A stretch of 64,000 bases of DNA, taken from positions 4,092,001 through 4,156,000 of the forward strand of contig NZ_CP034661.1 in assembly GCF_003971235.1 (NCBI RefSeq), in the 5' to 3' direction. The position numbers and the translations under genes are program-made. The notes beneath the pieces were generated by a model that was given only the letters and a program-made list of their open reading frames with translations, ran no database searches and was not told the DNA's origin. Origin of the DNA: Chryseobacterium aureum. GTDB taxonomy: Bacteria; Bacteroidota; Bacteroidia; Flavobacteriales; Weeksellaceae. Every line of letters starts with the position of its first letter. Positions within the stretch are counted from its first letter, which is position 1. Shown here piece by piece: positions 40,275 to 48,492 of this stretch.

Positions 40275-41150
40275 TTATTTATATTTCTTAGTATTAAATG
40301 TATATCCAATTCCTGCAAGGACCTGTCCGAAAACGAAATCCTGTTGGGCTTTGTCCGGCTTATTATTCAAAGTGGTTTTAATGTCCCACATATTGATATA
40401 ACCTGCTTTTCCTTCTAATCTTACCATTACATGGTCCCAAAGCACCAGGTTAAGACTGGCTCTCAGGTCGGTTCCCAGACCTGCTACGTGAAAACGGTCA
40501 CTTCTTTCATTACCAAAAAGCTTTACATTACTTTTCGGGAACATAAATCCGATACCGGCTCCGTAAGACCAAACCAGATCAACGTTTTTCTTGTTGATAA
40601 GATTCTGATATCTTTCAAGACCTAAGTTTTCATAGTTAAGTCCGTCTGTATGTTCAAAAGTAAGGAACTTCTCATCTGCCAGATTTACCTGTCCGTTCTG
40701 TACCATTGCGGCATATTCAGGATCGGAAATATGGCCTTTAAAATTCACTGTCTGGTTCTGATCCATCACATATTTCATGTGGTCTATCCCCAAAACAAGG
40801 GCTAAATTATCTTTAATAAAATATCCTGCTCGGAAGTTGTACTGAACCACGGTAAACCATCCCGGATTGATATAAACAATACCAAACTTGGTAGGTCTGT
40901 CCTGTGCAGATACGTTATTCAGCTGGAAATCATATCCATTTCCTGTGAAACGGATATCAGAGTTACTGAACGCCGCTCTGTTCCATCCAAAGAAAACGAA
41001 CATCTGTCCTTTCTTGCTTAAAGGTTCAGGCTTCTTTCTGGAAACCAATGCCCCTTTATCTGAACTTCTATCTATTAAAGAATCCTTCTCTTTATTTTGT
41101 CCGAAAACAAAACTCGACATCATTAAGCCGACAACCAACAATTTTTTCAT
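40275..41150 (-). CDS. outer-membrane-type protein inside the nuo operon
   Basis: Not a family I can name. Signal peptide MKKLLVVGLMMSSFVFGQ, then a mature barrel-like protein of about 270 residues with regularly spaced aromatic strands (MFVFFGWNRAAFSNSDIRFTGNGYDFQLNNV, WFTVVQYNFRAGYFIKDNLALVLGIDHMKYV, MVRLEGKAGYINMWDIKTTLN) and a C-terminal VLAGIGYTFNTKKYK. Likely an 8-10 stranded outer-membrane barrel. It starts five bases after the nuoF stop codon, so it is co-transcribed with nuoF and nuoG. The frame extends back to 41249; the ATG at 41150 gives the signal peptide. Confidence 0.8.
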   Translation of the reverse strand: MKKLLVVGLMMSSFVFGQNKEKDSLIDRSSDKGALVSRKKPEPLSKKGQMFVFFGWNRAAFSNSDIRFTGNGYDFQLNNVSAQDRPTKFGIVYINPGWFTVVQYNFRAGYFIKDNLALVLGIDHMKYVMDQNQTVNFKGHISDPEYAAMVQNGQVNLADEKFLTFEHTDGLNYENLGLERYQNLINKKNVDLVWSYGAGIGFMFPKSNVKLFGNERSDRFHVAGLGTDLRASLNLVLWDHVMVRLEGKAGYINMWDIKTTLNNKPDKAQQDFVFGQVLAGIGYTFNTKKYK

Positions 41151-41155
41151 TTCAC

Positions 41156-42514
41156 CTATGCGTTCTTTTCTACAGCCGGAATAGGATCTGCATAATGTGC
41201 CAATCCATAATTTTGTGTCTGAGACAATTCTGGGTTTTTCACGTGCCACTCGAATTCATCTCTGAAGTGGCGGATTGCTGCTGCAACCGGCCAAGCTGCG
41301 GCATCACCCAACGGACAAATCGTGTTTCCTTCGATTTTTCTCTGGATATCCCAAAGCAAATCGATGTCTTCCATTTTTCCTTCTCCTTTCTCGATTTTCT
41401 TTAAAATCTTGTACATCCATCCTGTTCCTTCACGGCAAGGTGTACATTGTCCGCAACTTTCGTGGTTGTAGAACCTTGCCAAAGTCATGGTATGTTCTAC
41501 AATACACTGGTCTTCATCCAGAACGATGAAACCTCCTGAACCCATCATGGTTCCGGTAGCAAAACCACCATCTGCCAATGATTCATAGTTCATATATCTT
41601 GGCTCTCCGTTCACTGTTCTCAGCAATAAATTGGCAGGAACAATCGGAACAGAACTTCCTCCAGGAATACAAGCCTTTAATTTTTTACCATCTTTAATAC
41701 CACCGCAATATTCATCAGAATAGATAAATTCCTCTACAGTGATTGTCATATCGATTTCGTATACCCCAGGTTTGTTGATGTTTCCACAGGCAGAAATCAG
41801 TTTCGTTCCTGTAGATCTTCCCACTCCAATTTTAGCATACTCAGCACCAGTAATATCAATGATCGGAACTACCGCAGCAATAGATTCAACGTTATTAACT
41901 ACCGTTGGTCTTTCCCAAAGACCTTTAACAGCCGGGAATGGTGGTTTTAATCTTGGGTTACCTCTTTTTCCTTCAAGGGATTCAAGCAATGCGGTTTCTT
42001 CCCCACAGATATATGCTCCACCTCCTCTCTGTACATAGATTTCAAGATCGAAACCTGTTCCTAAAATATTTTTACCTAAAAATCCTGCTGCTTTAGCTTC
42101 TTCAATCGCTTCTTCAAGAATATCCGGAATCCATGAATATTCTCCACGGATGTAGATATAAGAAGTATTGGAACCTAAACAGTAAGAAGAAATCAGCATT
42201 CCTTCGATCAATAAATGAGGAAGGAACTCCATCAGATATCTGTCCTTGAATGTTCCGGGCTCAGATTCATCCGCATTCACAACAAGGTGTCTTGGAACCC
42301 CTTCCGGCTTCGCCAGAAAGCTCCATTTCATTCCTGTTGGGAACCCAGCTCCACCACGACCTCTTAATCCTGAAGCTTTCACTTCTTCAAGAATTTCGTC
42401 AGGAGTCATTTTCAAGGCTTTTTCAGCAGCTGTGTAACCTCCCTGTTTACGGTAAGTCTCAAAGTAGCGAATACCTTCTATATGTGCGTCTTTAAGTAAA
42501 AGTTTTTTACTCAT
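41156..42514 (-). CDS. nuoF: NADH-quinone oxidoreductase subunit F
   Basis: FMN- and NADH-binding subunit, 452 residues. GLRGRGGAGFPTGMKWSF, NADESEPGTFKDR and GGGAYICGEETALLESLEG bind FMN and NADH; SCGQCTPCREGTGWM with a further Cys in NTICPLGD binds the N3 [4Fe-4S] cluster. Heptad locus K separates it from nuoE. Confidence 0.97.
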   Translation of the reverse strand: MSKKLLLKDAHIEGIRYFETYRKQGGYTAAEKALKMTPDEILEEVKASGLRGRGGAGFPTGMKWSFLAKPEGVPRHLVVNADESEPGTFKDRYLMEFLPHLLIEGMLISSYCLGSNTSYIYIRGEYSWIPDILEEAIEEAKAAGFLGKNILGTGFDLEIYVQRGGGAYICGEETALLESLEGKRGNPRLKPPFPAVKGLWERPTVVNNVESIAAVVPIIDITGAEYAKIGVGRSTGTKLISACGNINKPGVYEIDMTITVEEFIYSDEYCGGIKDGKKLKACIPGGSSVPIVPANLLLRTVNGEPRYMNYESLADGGFATGTMMGSGGFIVLDEDQCIVEHTMTLARFYNHESCGQCTPCREGTGWMYKILKKIEKGEGKMEDIDLLWDIQRKIEGNTICPLGDAAAWPVAAAIRHFRDEFEWHVKNPELSQTQNYGLAHYADPIPAVEKNA

Positions 42515-42523
42515 TGTATATTA

Positions 42524-42565
42524 TGCTTTTAGCTGTCAGCTATTGGCTTTTGGCTTCTAACTTAT
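42524..42565. repeat. heptad-repeat locus K (nuoF/nuoE gap)
   Basis: Six heptads of the form xGCTxxx: TGCTTTT, AGCTGTC, AGCTATT, GGCTTTT, GGCTTCT, AACTTAT, unbroken. Confidence 0.8.
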
Positions 42566-42590
42566 GCTATTTTAATTTGTTAAAATTTAT

Positions 42591-43100
42591 TTAGTCTAAA
42601 GCAACTTGTCCCTGTCTGCAAAGATCAAGGATTTCATCTACTTTTTCTATCGTTAAATTTTCATGAAAGAATTTTCCAAGCTGCATCATGGGTGCATATC
42701 CACATGCTCCAAGACATTCCGCAGGCTTTAATGTGAACATACCGTCTTCCGTAGTCTCTCCGTCTTTAATGTTCAGCTTGGTTCTGATATGGTTCAGGAT
42801 TTTTTCGCTTCCACACACCATACAAGGTCCTGTTCTGCAAACTTCCAACACATATTTACCTACCGGCTTCATATTAAACATGGTATAGAAAGTAGCTACT
42901 TCGTATACCTCGATCGGCTGGATACTTAATAGTCCGGCAACATAATCCATCACAGGAACATCTAACCATCCTCCGAACTCTTTCTGTGCCAGGTGAAGTA
43001 CAGGAAGAAGAGCAGATTTCTGTCTTCCCTCTGGATATCTTGCGATAATTTTGTGTACCTGTGCTAAACTTTCCGGTTTAAAAGCTATTGTTTCGCTCAT
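42591..43100 (-). CDS. nuoE: NADH-quinone oxidoreductase subunit E
   Basis: Thioredoxin-like [2Fe-2S] subunit, 169 residues. Cys ligands are in EVCRTGPCMVCG and AECLGACGYAPMM. The frame begins at 43124, but MSETIAFKPES (ATG at 43100) is the natural start. Confidence 0.95.
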   Translation of the reverse strand: MSETIAFKPESLAQVHKIIARYPEGRQKSALLPVLHLAQKEFGGWLDVPVMDYVAGLLSIQPIEVYEVATFYTMFNMKPVGKYVLEVCRTGPCMVCGSEKILNHIRTKLNIKDGETTEDGMFTLKPAECLGACGYAPMMQLGKFFHENLTIEKVDEILDLCRQGQVALD

Positions 43101-43113
43101 TTTATTTTGTTGT

Positions 43114-43193
43114 AAAATGTACATTGTACAAAGTACAAAGTAATTATTAACTAATTTATATTTTCAAGTACATTGTACATCCTACATTGTACT
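43114..43193. repeat. heptad-repeat locus L (nuoE/nuoD gap)
   Basis: Left arm 43114-43141 is four heptads (AAAATGT, ACATTGT, ACAAAGT twice); right arm 43166-43193 is four heptads (AAGTACA, TTGTACA, TCCTACA, TTGTACT). The left TGTACATTGTAC and the complement of the right arm differ by one base. Spacer 24 bases. Confidence 0.85.
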
Positions 43194-43205
43194 TTTTTAG
43201 AATTC

Positions 43206-44429
43206 TTATGCGTCTAATTCTCCCGCAATGATATTCATACTACACATTGTTACAATGGCGTCTGAGATTACAGAACCTGTAATCATTTCAGGATATGCCT
43301 GATAGTAGATGAAGCATGGTCTTCTGAAGTGAAGCCTGTAAGGGCTTCTTCCTCCGTCACTCACAAGATAGAACCCTAATTCTCCGTTTCCGCCTTCTAC
43401 AGCGTGATAAACTTCTCCCTTAGGTACATCTGTTTCTCCCATGACGATTTTGAAATGGTAGATCAGGGCTTCCATTTTCTGATATACATCTGCCTTTTCA
43501 GGAAGATAAAAATCAGGAACATCCGCATGGAACGGACCTTCCGGAAGATTTTCGTATGCTTGTTTGATAATTTTGATTGATTCCCAGATTTCCTGCTGAC
43601 GAACCATGAAACGGTCGTAAGTATCTCCTGAAGTTCCTACAGGAATAATGAAGTCGAAATCCTGGTATGAAGAATAAGGCTGTGCAACTCTTACATCGTA
43701 ATCTACTCCTGCTGCACGTAAGTTTGGACCTGTGAAACCGTAGCTTAAAGCTCTTTCGGCAGAAATAGCTCCTGTACCGATGGTTCTGTCCATGAAAATT
43801 CTGTTTCTTTCTAACAGGGTACAGAATTCTTTGAATCTTGGCGGGAATGTTTTTAAGAAGTCTTTTAACAGCTCATGGAATTTGGGCGTGAAGTCTCTTT
43901 CAAATCCTCCGATTCTTCCCATATTGGTCGTCATTCTCGCTCCGCAGATCTGCTCGTACATATCATAAATACGTTCTCTTTCGATGAACATATAAGTAAG
44001 ACCTGTAATGGCTCCTGAGTCCATCCCGGTTACCCCGTTACAGATCAGGTGGTCACCGATTCTGGCAAGCTCCATTAAAATAACACGCATATAGTCTACA
44101 CGTTTTGGAACTTCCACACCAATCAGCTTTTCTACTGTCATGTGCCAGCCTAAGTTATTGATGGGGGCAGAACAGTAATTCATACGGTCTGTAAGGGTAG
44201 TGATCTGAGAATAGTTTCTTCTTTCCGAAATTTTCTCAAATGCTCTGTGGATATATCCTACAGTTTGCTCTGCATGAAGGATTCTTTCTCCGTCCATCGT
44301 TAAGATATTCTGGAAAATCCCGTGGGTAGCAGGGTGGGTAGGTCCCAGATTCAGGGTATATAATTGTCCGTCAATCTGTTCCTTACTTTCGTACTGGTTT
44401 AGTATATTAGATAATGAGTTATCTTTCAT
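43206..44429 (-). CDS. nuoD: NADH-quinone oxidoreductase subunit D
   Basis: 49-kDa type subunit at the quinone site, 407 residues. LNLGPTHPATHGIFQNILTMDGERI, EQTVGYIHRAFEKISERRNY and GARMTTNMGRIGG are diagnostic. Separate from nuoC, as in most non-enteric bacteria. Followed by heptad locus L. Confidence 0.97.
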   Translation of the reverse strand: MKDNSLSNILNQYESKEQIDGQLYTLNLGPTHPATHGIFQNILTMDGERILHAEQTVGYIHRAFEKISERRNYSQITTLTDRMNYCSAPINNLGWHMTVEKLIGVEVPKRVDYMRVILMELARIGDHLICNGVTGMDSGAITGLTYMFIERERIYDMYEQICGARMTTNMGRIGGFERDFTPKFHELLKDFLKTFPPRFKEFCTLLERNRIFMDRTIGTGAISAERALSYGFTGPNLRAAGVDYDVRVAQPYSSYQDFDFIIPVGTSGDTYDRFMVRQQEIWESIKIIKQAYENLPEGPFHADVPDFYLPEKADVYQKMEALIYHFKIVMGETDVPKGEVYHAVEGGNGELGFYLVSDGGRSPYRLHFRRPCFIYYQAYPEMITGSVISDAIVTMCSMNIIAGELDA

Positions 44430-44434
44430 AATTT

Positions 44435-44497
44435 AAATGCTTTAGGCTATAGGCTCTAGGCTTTAAGCTTATTGCTTGCTGCTTACTGCTTATTGCA
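44435..44497. repeat. heptad-repeat locus M (nuoD/nuoC gap)
   Basis: Nine uninterrupted heptads, eight of them ending in GCT: AAATGCT, TTAGGCT, ATAGGCT, CTAGGCT, TTAAGCT, TATTGCT, TGCTGCT, TACTGCT and then TATTGCA. This is the cleanest single-register example in the window and fills the 75-base gap. Confidence 0.9.
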
Positions 44498-44504
44498 TTA
44501 TTTT

Positions 44505-44999
44505 TTATCTTCCGAACATACTATCGTTCTTGTCGGTTCTTGTACCGTCTTCAAGGCGATATTCTTTCAACATTGGGTGGTATCCCAGGTCTTCCATATT
44601 CAAAATAGGTCTCAGATCCGGATGTCCTTTAAATTTAATCCCATAGAAATCATACGTTTCTCTTTCCATCCAGTTAGCTCCTGCATACAGATCCGTAAGA
44701 GAATCTACCTCAATATTTTCTCTGGACATGAAGATTTTCAGACGTAATCTGAAATTGACCATCATATTGTGCAAATGGTATACAACACCAATTTCCTTTT
44801 CAGGGAATTCAGGATAATGAATCCCGCAGACATCAGTAAGGAAATTGATTTCCAGTGATGAATCTTTAAGATAATGAATAATCTTCTTGATATCTTCTTT
44901 CTTCACTTCAATAGTCAGCATTCCATAAGGCTCTGAGCTTGAAATAACAGATTCCGGAAATTCTCTTGTGATGGCCTCTAATACAAATTCGTTTGTCAT
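44505..44999 (-). CDS. nuoC: NADH-quinone oxidoreductase subunit C
   Basis: 30-kDa type subunit, 164 residues. HYLKDSSLEINFLTDVCGIHYPE and NWMERETYDFYGIKFKGHPDLRPILNMEDLGYHP are family signatures. Starts six bases after nuoB ends. Confidence 0.96.
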   Translation of the reverse strand: MTNEFVLEAITREFPESVISSSEPYGMLTIEVKKEDIKKIIHYLKDSSLEINFLTDVCGIHYPEFPEKEIGVVYHLHNMMVNFRLRLKIFMSRENIEVDSLTDLYAGANWMERETYDFYGIKFKGHPDLRPILNMEDLGYHPMLKEYRLEDGTRTDKNDSMFGR

Positions 45000-45005
45000 T
45001 TCCGT

Positions 45006-45566
45006 TTAGTTGCTTATGTTGTAAGAATCTAGTAATTTCTGATATTCAGGCATATCTCTTCTTCTGATGCTTTCGCTTTCTGCTAGAGCCTGTACCTGCA
45101 TTACCCCTTCAATGATCTGTTCAGGTCTTGGAGGACAACCGGGAACATACACGTCTACCGGAATAATTTTATCAATTCCCTGAAGCACAGAATAGGTATC
45201 AAAAATACCACCGCTGGAAGCACAGGCTCCCACTGCTACCACCCATTTTGGCTCAGCCATCTGAGTGTACACTTCTTTCAGGACGGGTCCCAATTTCTTT
45301 GATATAGTTCCGCAAACCATCAGCATATCTGCCTGTCTTGGAGAGAAAGAGTTTCTTTCCATACCAAATCTTGAAGCATCATATGTCGGGTTCAGGGTAG
45401 CCATAAACTCGATACCACAACAAGAGGTTGCAAAAGGTAACGGCCAAAGTGAAAACTTTCTTGCCATCCCGATTACACTGCTCAGTTTTGTTGCGAAAAA
45501 CCCTTCTCCTTCATAGCCTTCGGGAGCAGGTGCATCTGTTCTTATTACTGGTTTTTTATCTGACAT
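45006..45566 (-). CDS. nuoB: NADH-quinone oxidoreductase subunit B
   Basis: Carries the N2 cluster that hands electrons to quinone. Cys ligands lie in ATSCCGIEFMA, VGACASSGG and VPGCPPRPEQI. 186 residues. Confidence 0.97.
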   Translation of the reverse strand: MSDKKPVIRTDAPAPEGYEGEGFFATKLSSVIGMARKFSLWPLPFATSCCGIEFMATLNPTYDASRFGMERNSFSPRQADMLMVCGTISKKLGPVLKEVYTQMAEPKWVVAVGACASSGGIFDTYSVLQGIDKIIPVDVYVPGCPPRPEQIIEGVMQVQALAESESIRRRDMPEYQKLLDSYNISN

Positions 45567-45573
45567 TTTTAGT

Positions 45574-45660
45574 AAATATTTAAAGATTAAAATATTTAAA
45601 GATTAAAAAATAAGATCTTTAGAATCTTTAAGTTACTTAAATAAATTCAATCTTTTAATG
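45574..45660. repeat. repeat locus N (nuoB/nuoA gap) with a 16-bp tandem duplication
   Basis: AAATATTTAAAGATTA occurs twice in tandem at 45574-45589 and 45590-45605. The complement AATCTTTA recurs at 45623-45630, and degenerate heptads fill the rest. Composition is almost pure A/T. Confidence 0.75.
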
Positions 45661-45667
45661 TTAAAAT

Positions 45668-46039
45668 TTATTTATCCCAATCCAGTGCGCCTCGCTTCCA
45701 GACATAGAAAAACGCTACGAAAAAAATCGCAACGAATGTAAGTACGGCAAGGAATCCTTCCATACCAAATTCTCTGAAGTTTACCGCATAAGGATAAAAG
45801 AATACGATTTCAATATCGAATAGGACGAACAATACCGCAGTCAGGAAGTACTTGATAGAAAACGGTGTTCTGGCGTTTCCTTCCACAGGAACTCCACATT
45901 CCCAGCTTTGGTTTTTTACAGAGTTTCCTTTTTTCTGCTGAGGACCCAGGAAATGGGCACCCAGTAAAGAAACAGCTACAAATCCTACTGCTACACCAGC
46001 CTGGATAAGGATTGGAATATAACTTTCAGGTAAATTCAT
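45668..46039 (-). CDS. nuoA: NADH-quinone oxidoreductase subunit A
   Basis: First gene of the complex I operon; 123 residues with three helices. YECG-like ENQSWECGVPVEGNARTPFSIKYFLTAVLFVLFDIEIVFFYPYAVNF (residues 44-90) is the family signature. Preceded by a -7 box 23 bases upstream of the ATG. Confidence 0.96.
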   Translation of the reverse strand: MNLPESYIPILIQAGVAVGFVAVSLLGAHFLGPQQKKGNSVKNQSWECGVPVEGNARTPFSIKYFLTAVLFVLFDIEIVFFYPYAVNFREFGMEGFLAVLTFVAIFFVAFFYVWKRGALDWDK

Positions 46040-46062
46040 TTTTGCATTATTATCTCAATTTG

Positions 46063-46070
46063 CAAATTTA
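46063..46070 (-). promoter_or_regulatory. -7 box of the nuo operon
   Basis: Minus-strand TAAATTTG, a perfect TAnnTTTG match. It is the only such box I see upstream of a nuo gene, so the 14.5-kb unit may be one transcript. Confidence 0.65.
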
Positions 46071-46310
46071 GCGAATAAACAAGAAAGCATGAAATTTATC
46101 AGCTTAAAAGTAGGGTGAAAATGAGTTAAATCGGTAATTTAGAATCAATAAAAATTAGCTTTTTGTCATTCTTTTTTTAGGGTATTTATCCCCGTTTTTT
46201 GTAGTGAGTGGGGAGAAAATGCCTGATGAAGTTCATTCAGGGTTCTTATGATTTATTTATTGAGGCTGATTTTTAATGGTCAGAAGGTATGCGAAAGCAG
46301 ATTTTTCTGA
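46071..46310. other. 240-base gap upstream of the nuo promoter
   Basis: No gene seen. It holds a hairpin-like CCTGAtgaaGTTCATTCAGG at 46221-46240 and a CCCC/GGGG hairpin at about 46188-46216, either of which could terminate the small membrane gene. No heptad repeat. Confidence 0.4.
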
Positions 46311-46487
46311 TTATTTCTTCATTTTTTTCAGGAGGGTATAGGCCATGAATGAGATGTATCCAAAAAGAATGCTGGCAAAAGCAATATTGATCACCGTATT
46401 CGTTCTGTCATCCTGTGACTGGAAAAAGAGGTTATAACTGATAAATCCGGCAATTAAAACAGCAAAAATAATGAGTTGTGGTTTCAT
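46311..46487 (-). CDS. 58-residue two-helix membrane protein
   Basis: A short reading frame, MKPQLIIFAVLIAGF at the start, with two hydrophobic segments (about 4-22 and 32-53) joined by a polar loop QSQDDRTNTV and a basic end LKKMKK. The stop is TAA at 46311-46313. Translation is plausible because hydrophobic spacing and positive-inside charge make a tidy hairpin topology. No named family. It lies between the nuo promoter region and the GNAT gene, on the same strand as both. Confidence 0.65.
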   Translation of the reverse strand: MKPQLIIFAVLIAGFISYNLFFQSQDDRTNTVINIAFASILFGYISFMAYTLLKKMKK

Positions 46488-46545
46488 AAGGTGTAAAGTT
46501 GAGCGTTTAAAGGGTTAGGATTACTTTTAAGGTACAAAAGCAATA

Positions 46546-47676
46546 CTACTTATTCACTTCCATAGCATAGGTTCTTCTTCTTTTGTGATTGACCGGATTG
46601 TAATCCTGCCACAATAGCTGAATACTTTTGTTTTCCTCCAGCTCCGGATTGGTTTCGAGGTATTTTACCCCTTTTTTTCTGAATATATCCCAGATTTCTT
46701 TGAAAATAATGGAAGTAACTCCTCTTCTCTGGTAATCAGGATGAATTCCAATCAGATAAAAATTCGCTCTGTCATTTTTCTTTCCGGCCTGAAGGAAGTG
46801 CCACCAGCCGAATGGAAACAGTTTTCCGCCAGACTTTTGCAAAGCTTTGGAATACGAAGGCATGGTAATGGCAAAAGATACAAGATGGTTGTTTTCATCA
46901 GCAATACACACAATGAAATCTTTATCAATCAGTTTGAAATATTTTTCTTTGTAGGTTTTACGCTGCTCATCTGAAATAGGGGTGTAGGTGGAAAGATGTT
47001 TATACGTCTCATCCAGAAGATCAAACATGGGATCCACATACTGAATAATTTCTTCTTTTGTTTTGAATTTTAAAACCTTCAGCTTATATTTTTCGGAAAT
47101 AAGCTGATTGAATTTATGGATCTTTTCAGGTAAGGTTTCGGGAAAAATGATTTCAAACTCTACCCATTCTTTTTCTTTGATTAAACCGAGGTTTTCAAGA
47201 TGCTTAGGATAATAGTCATGGTTGTAAATGCCAATCATGGTTGCCAGCTGATCGAAACCTTTTATCAGCATTCCTGCTTTGTCAAGATTGGTAAAACCCA
47301 TTGGCCCTTCAATTTTATCTGTATTTTTTTCTTTGGCATAATCAACCGCCTTTTGAATAAGTGCCTTTGAGACTTCAGCATCATCAATAAAGTCGATCCA
47401 TCCGAAACGTACCTTTTTAATTCCTAACTCCTTCTCTTCTTTGTGGTTGATAAGAACTGCAATTCTGCCCACAACCTTATCATTCCTGTAAGCCAAATAC
47501 TGCTTGGCTTCCGAATATTGAAGTGCCGGATTTTCATCAGCATTCCAGATGTTGATTTCGTCATTGATAAAGGACGGAACGTAGTAAGGATTGTTTTTGT
47601 ACAAATCCATCGGAAACTTTACGAATTGCTTGAGCTGACCCGCAGTTTTTACTTCAATAATTGAAATTGTAGACAT
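46546..47676 (-). CDS. GNAT-type N-acetyltransferase-like protein
   Basis: 376 residues with two GNAT-like halves: the N-terminal part (YYVPSFINDEINIWN, GRIAVLINHKEEKELGIKKVRFGWIDFIDD) and the C-terminal half with NFYLIGIHPDYQRRGVTSIIFKEIWDIFRKKG, which holds the acetyl-CoA loop QRRGV. It ends with YNPVNHKRRRTYAMEV. Substrate unknown. Its -7 box lies 23 bases upstream. Confidence 0.85.
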   Translation of the reverse strand: MSTISIIEVKTAGQLKQFVKFPMDLYKNNPYYVPSFINDEINIWNADENPALQYSEAKQYLAYRNDKVVGRIAVLINHKEEKELGIKKVRFGWIDFIDDAEVSKALIQKAVDYAKEKNTDKIEGPMGFTNLDKAGMLIKGFDQLATMIGIYNHDYYPKHLENLGLIKEKEWVEFEIIFPETLPEKIHKFNQLISEKYKLKVLKFKTKEEIIQYVDPMFDLLDETYKHLSTYTPISDEQRKTYKEKYFKLIDKDFIVCIADENNHLVSFAITMPSYSKALQKSGGKLFPFGWWHFLQAGKKNDRANFYLIGIHPDYQRRGVTSIIFKEIWDIFRKKGVKYLETNPELEENKSIQLLWQDYNPVNHKRRRTYAMEVNK

Positions 47677-47699
47677 GTTTTTTGAGGGGAATTAGAAGA

Positions 47700-47707
47700 C
47701 AAATATA
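47700..47707 (-). promoter_or_regulatory. -7 box of the GNAT gene
   Basis: Minus-strand TATATTTG, a perfect TAnnTTTG match. Confidence 0.6.
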
Positions 47708-47781
47708 AATAATATTATCTTATACTTTGGCACAGTTTTTATATCATTATGAGTAAAAATTAAACACAAAATTTAAATAAA

Positions 47782-48492
47782 ATGGTGGGTTATTATATCA
47801 TTATTGGTATTTCGATGCTGGTGAGCTGGTGGGTTTCGTCCAGATTGAAATCTAAATTTGAATATTATTCCAATGTACACCTTCGAAACGGCCTTTCGGG
47901 GAAAGAAGTAGCGGAAAAGATGTTGAGAGATAACGGGATTAATGATGTTCAGGTAATATCGGTTCCCGGGCAGTTGACGGACCACTATAATCCGGCAGAT
48001 AAAACAGTCAATCTTTCTGAAGGAGTTTACATGCAGAGAAATGCCGCCGCTGCCGCCGTAGCTGCTCACGAATGCGGGCACGCAGTACAGCATGCGGTAG
48101 GATATTCTATGTTGAATTTACGTTCGAAACTGGTTCCTATTGTTAATATAAGTTCTAACCTGATGCAGTTTGTGCTTATTGCGGGTATCGCAGTGATGGC
48201 TGCTTCAAGAACAATTGAGAATCCGAATGGTAATACAACTGTGCTTGCCATAGGAGTAGCCATGTTTGCGATGACAACGCTTTTTGCTTTTGTTACGCTT
48301 CCAGTGGAATACGATGCGAGTAACAGAGCGATGAAATGGCTTAAAGATACTGGTACTGTTACTGCGGAAGAATTTGTTGGTGTACAGGATAGTCTGAAAT
48401 GGGCCGCAAGAACGTATGTTGTGGCAGCCTTAGGTTCTCTGGCACAGCTTCTCTACTGGGGATCTTTGCTTCTGGGTGGAAGAAGGGATTAA
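47782..48492 (+). CDS. YugP-type membrane zinc metallopeptidase
   Basis: 236 residues. Metal site HECGH in AVAAHECGHAVQHAVGY near residue 97, preceded by the membrane segment YYIIIGISMLVSWWV at the N-terminus and followed by two hydrophobic segments (about 130-150 and 160-180). Matches the YugP/DUF2268-like family of membrane zinc peptidases of unknown substrate. It converges with yigZ, sharing four bases at the stop codons. Confidence 0.88.
   Translation: MVGYYIIIGISMLVSWWVSSRLKSKFEYYSNVHLRNGLSGKEVAEKMLRDNGINDVQVISVPGQLTDHYNPADKTVNLSEGVYMQRNAAAAAVAAHECGHAVQHAVGYSMLNLRSKLVPIVNISSNLMQFVLIAGIAVMAASRTIENPNGNTTVLAIGVAMFAMTTLFAFVTLPVEYDASNRAMKWLKDTGTVTAEEFVGVQDSLKWAARTYVVAALGSLAQLLYWGSLLLGGRRD

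Noticed and set aside
32934-45660. CRISPR array as explanation for the repeats in the nuo operon
   Set aside because: The units are 7 bp, imperfect, different at every locus and without spacers of equal length; no cas genes are present.
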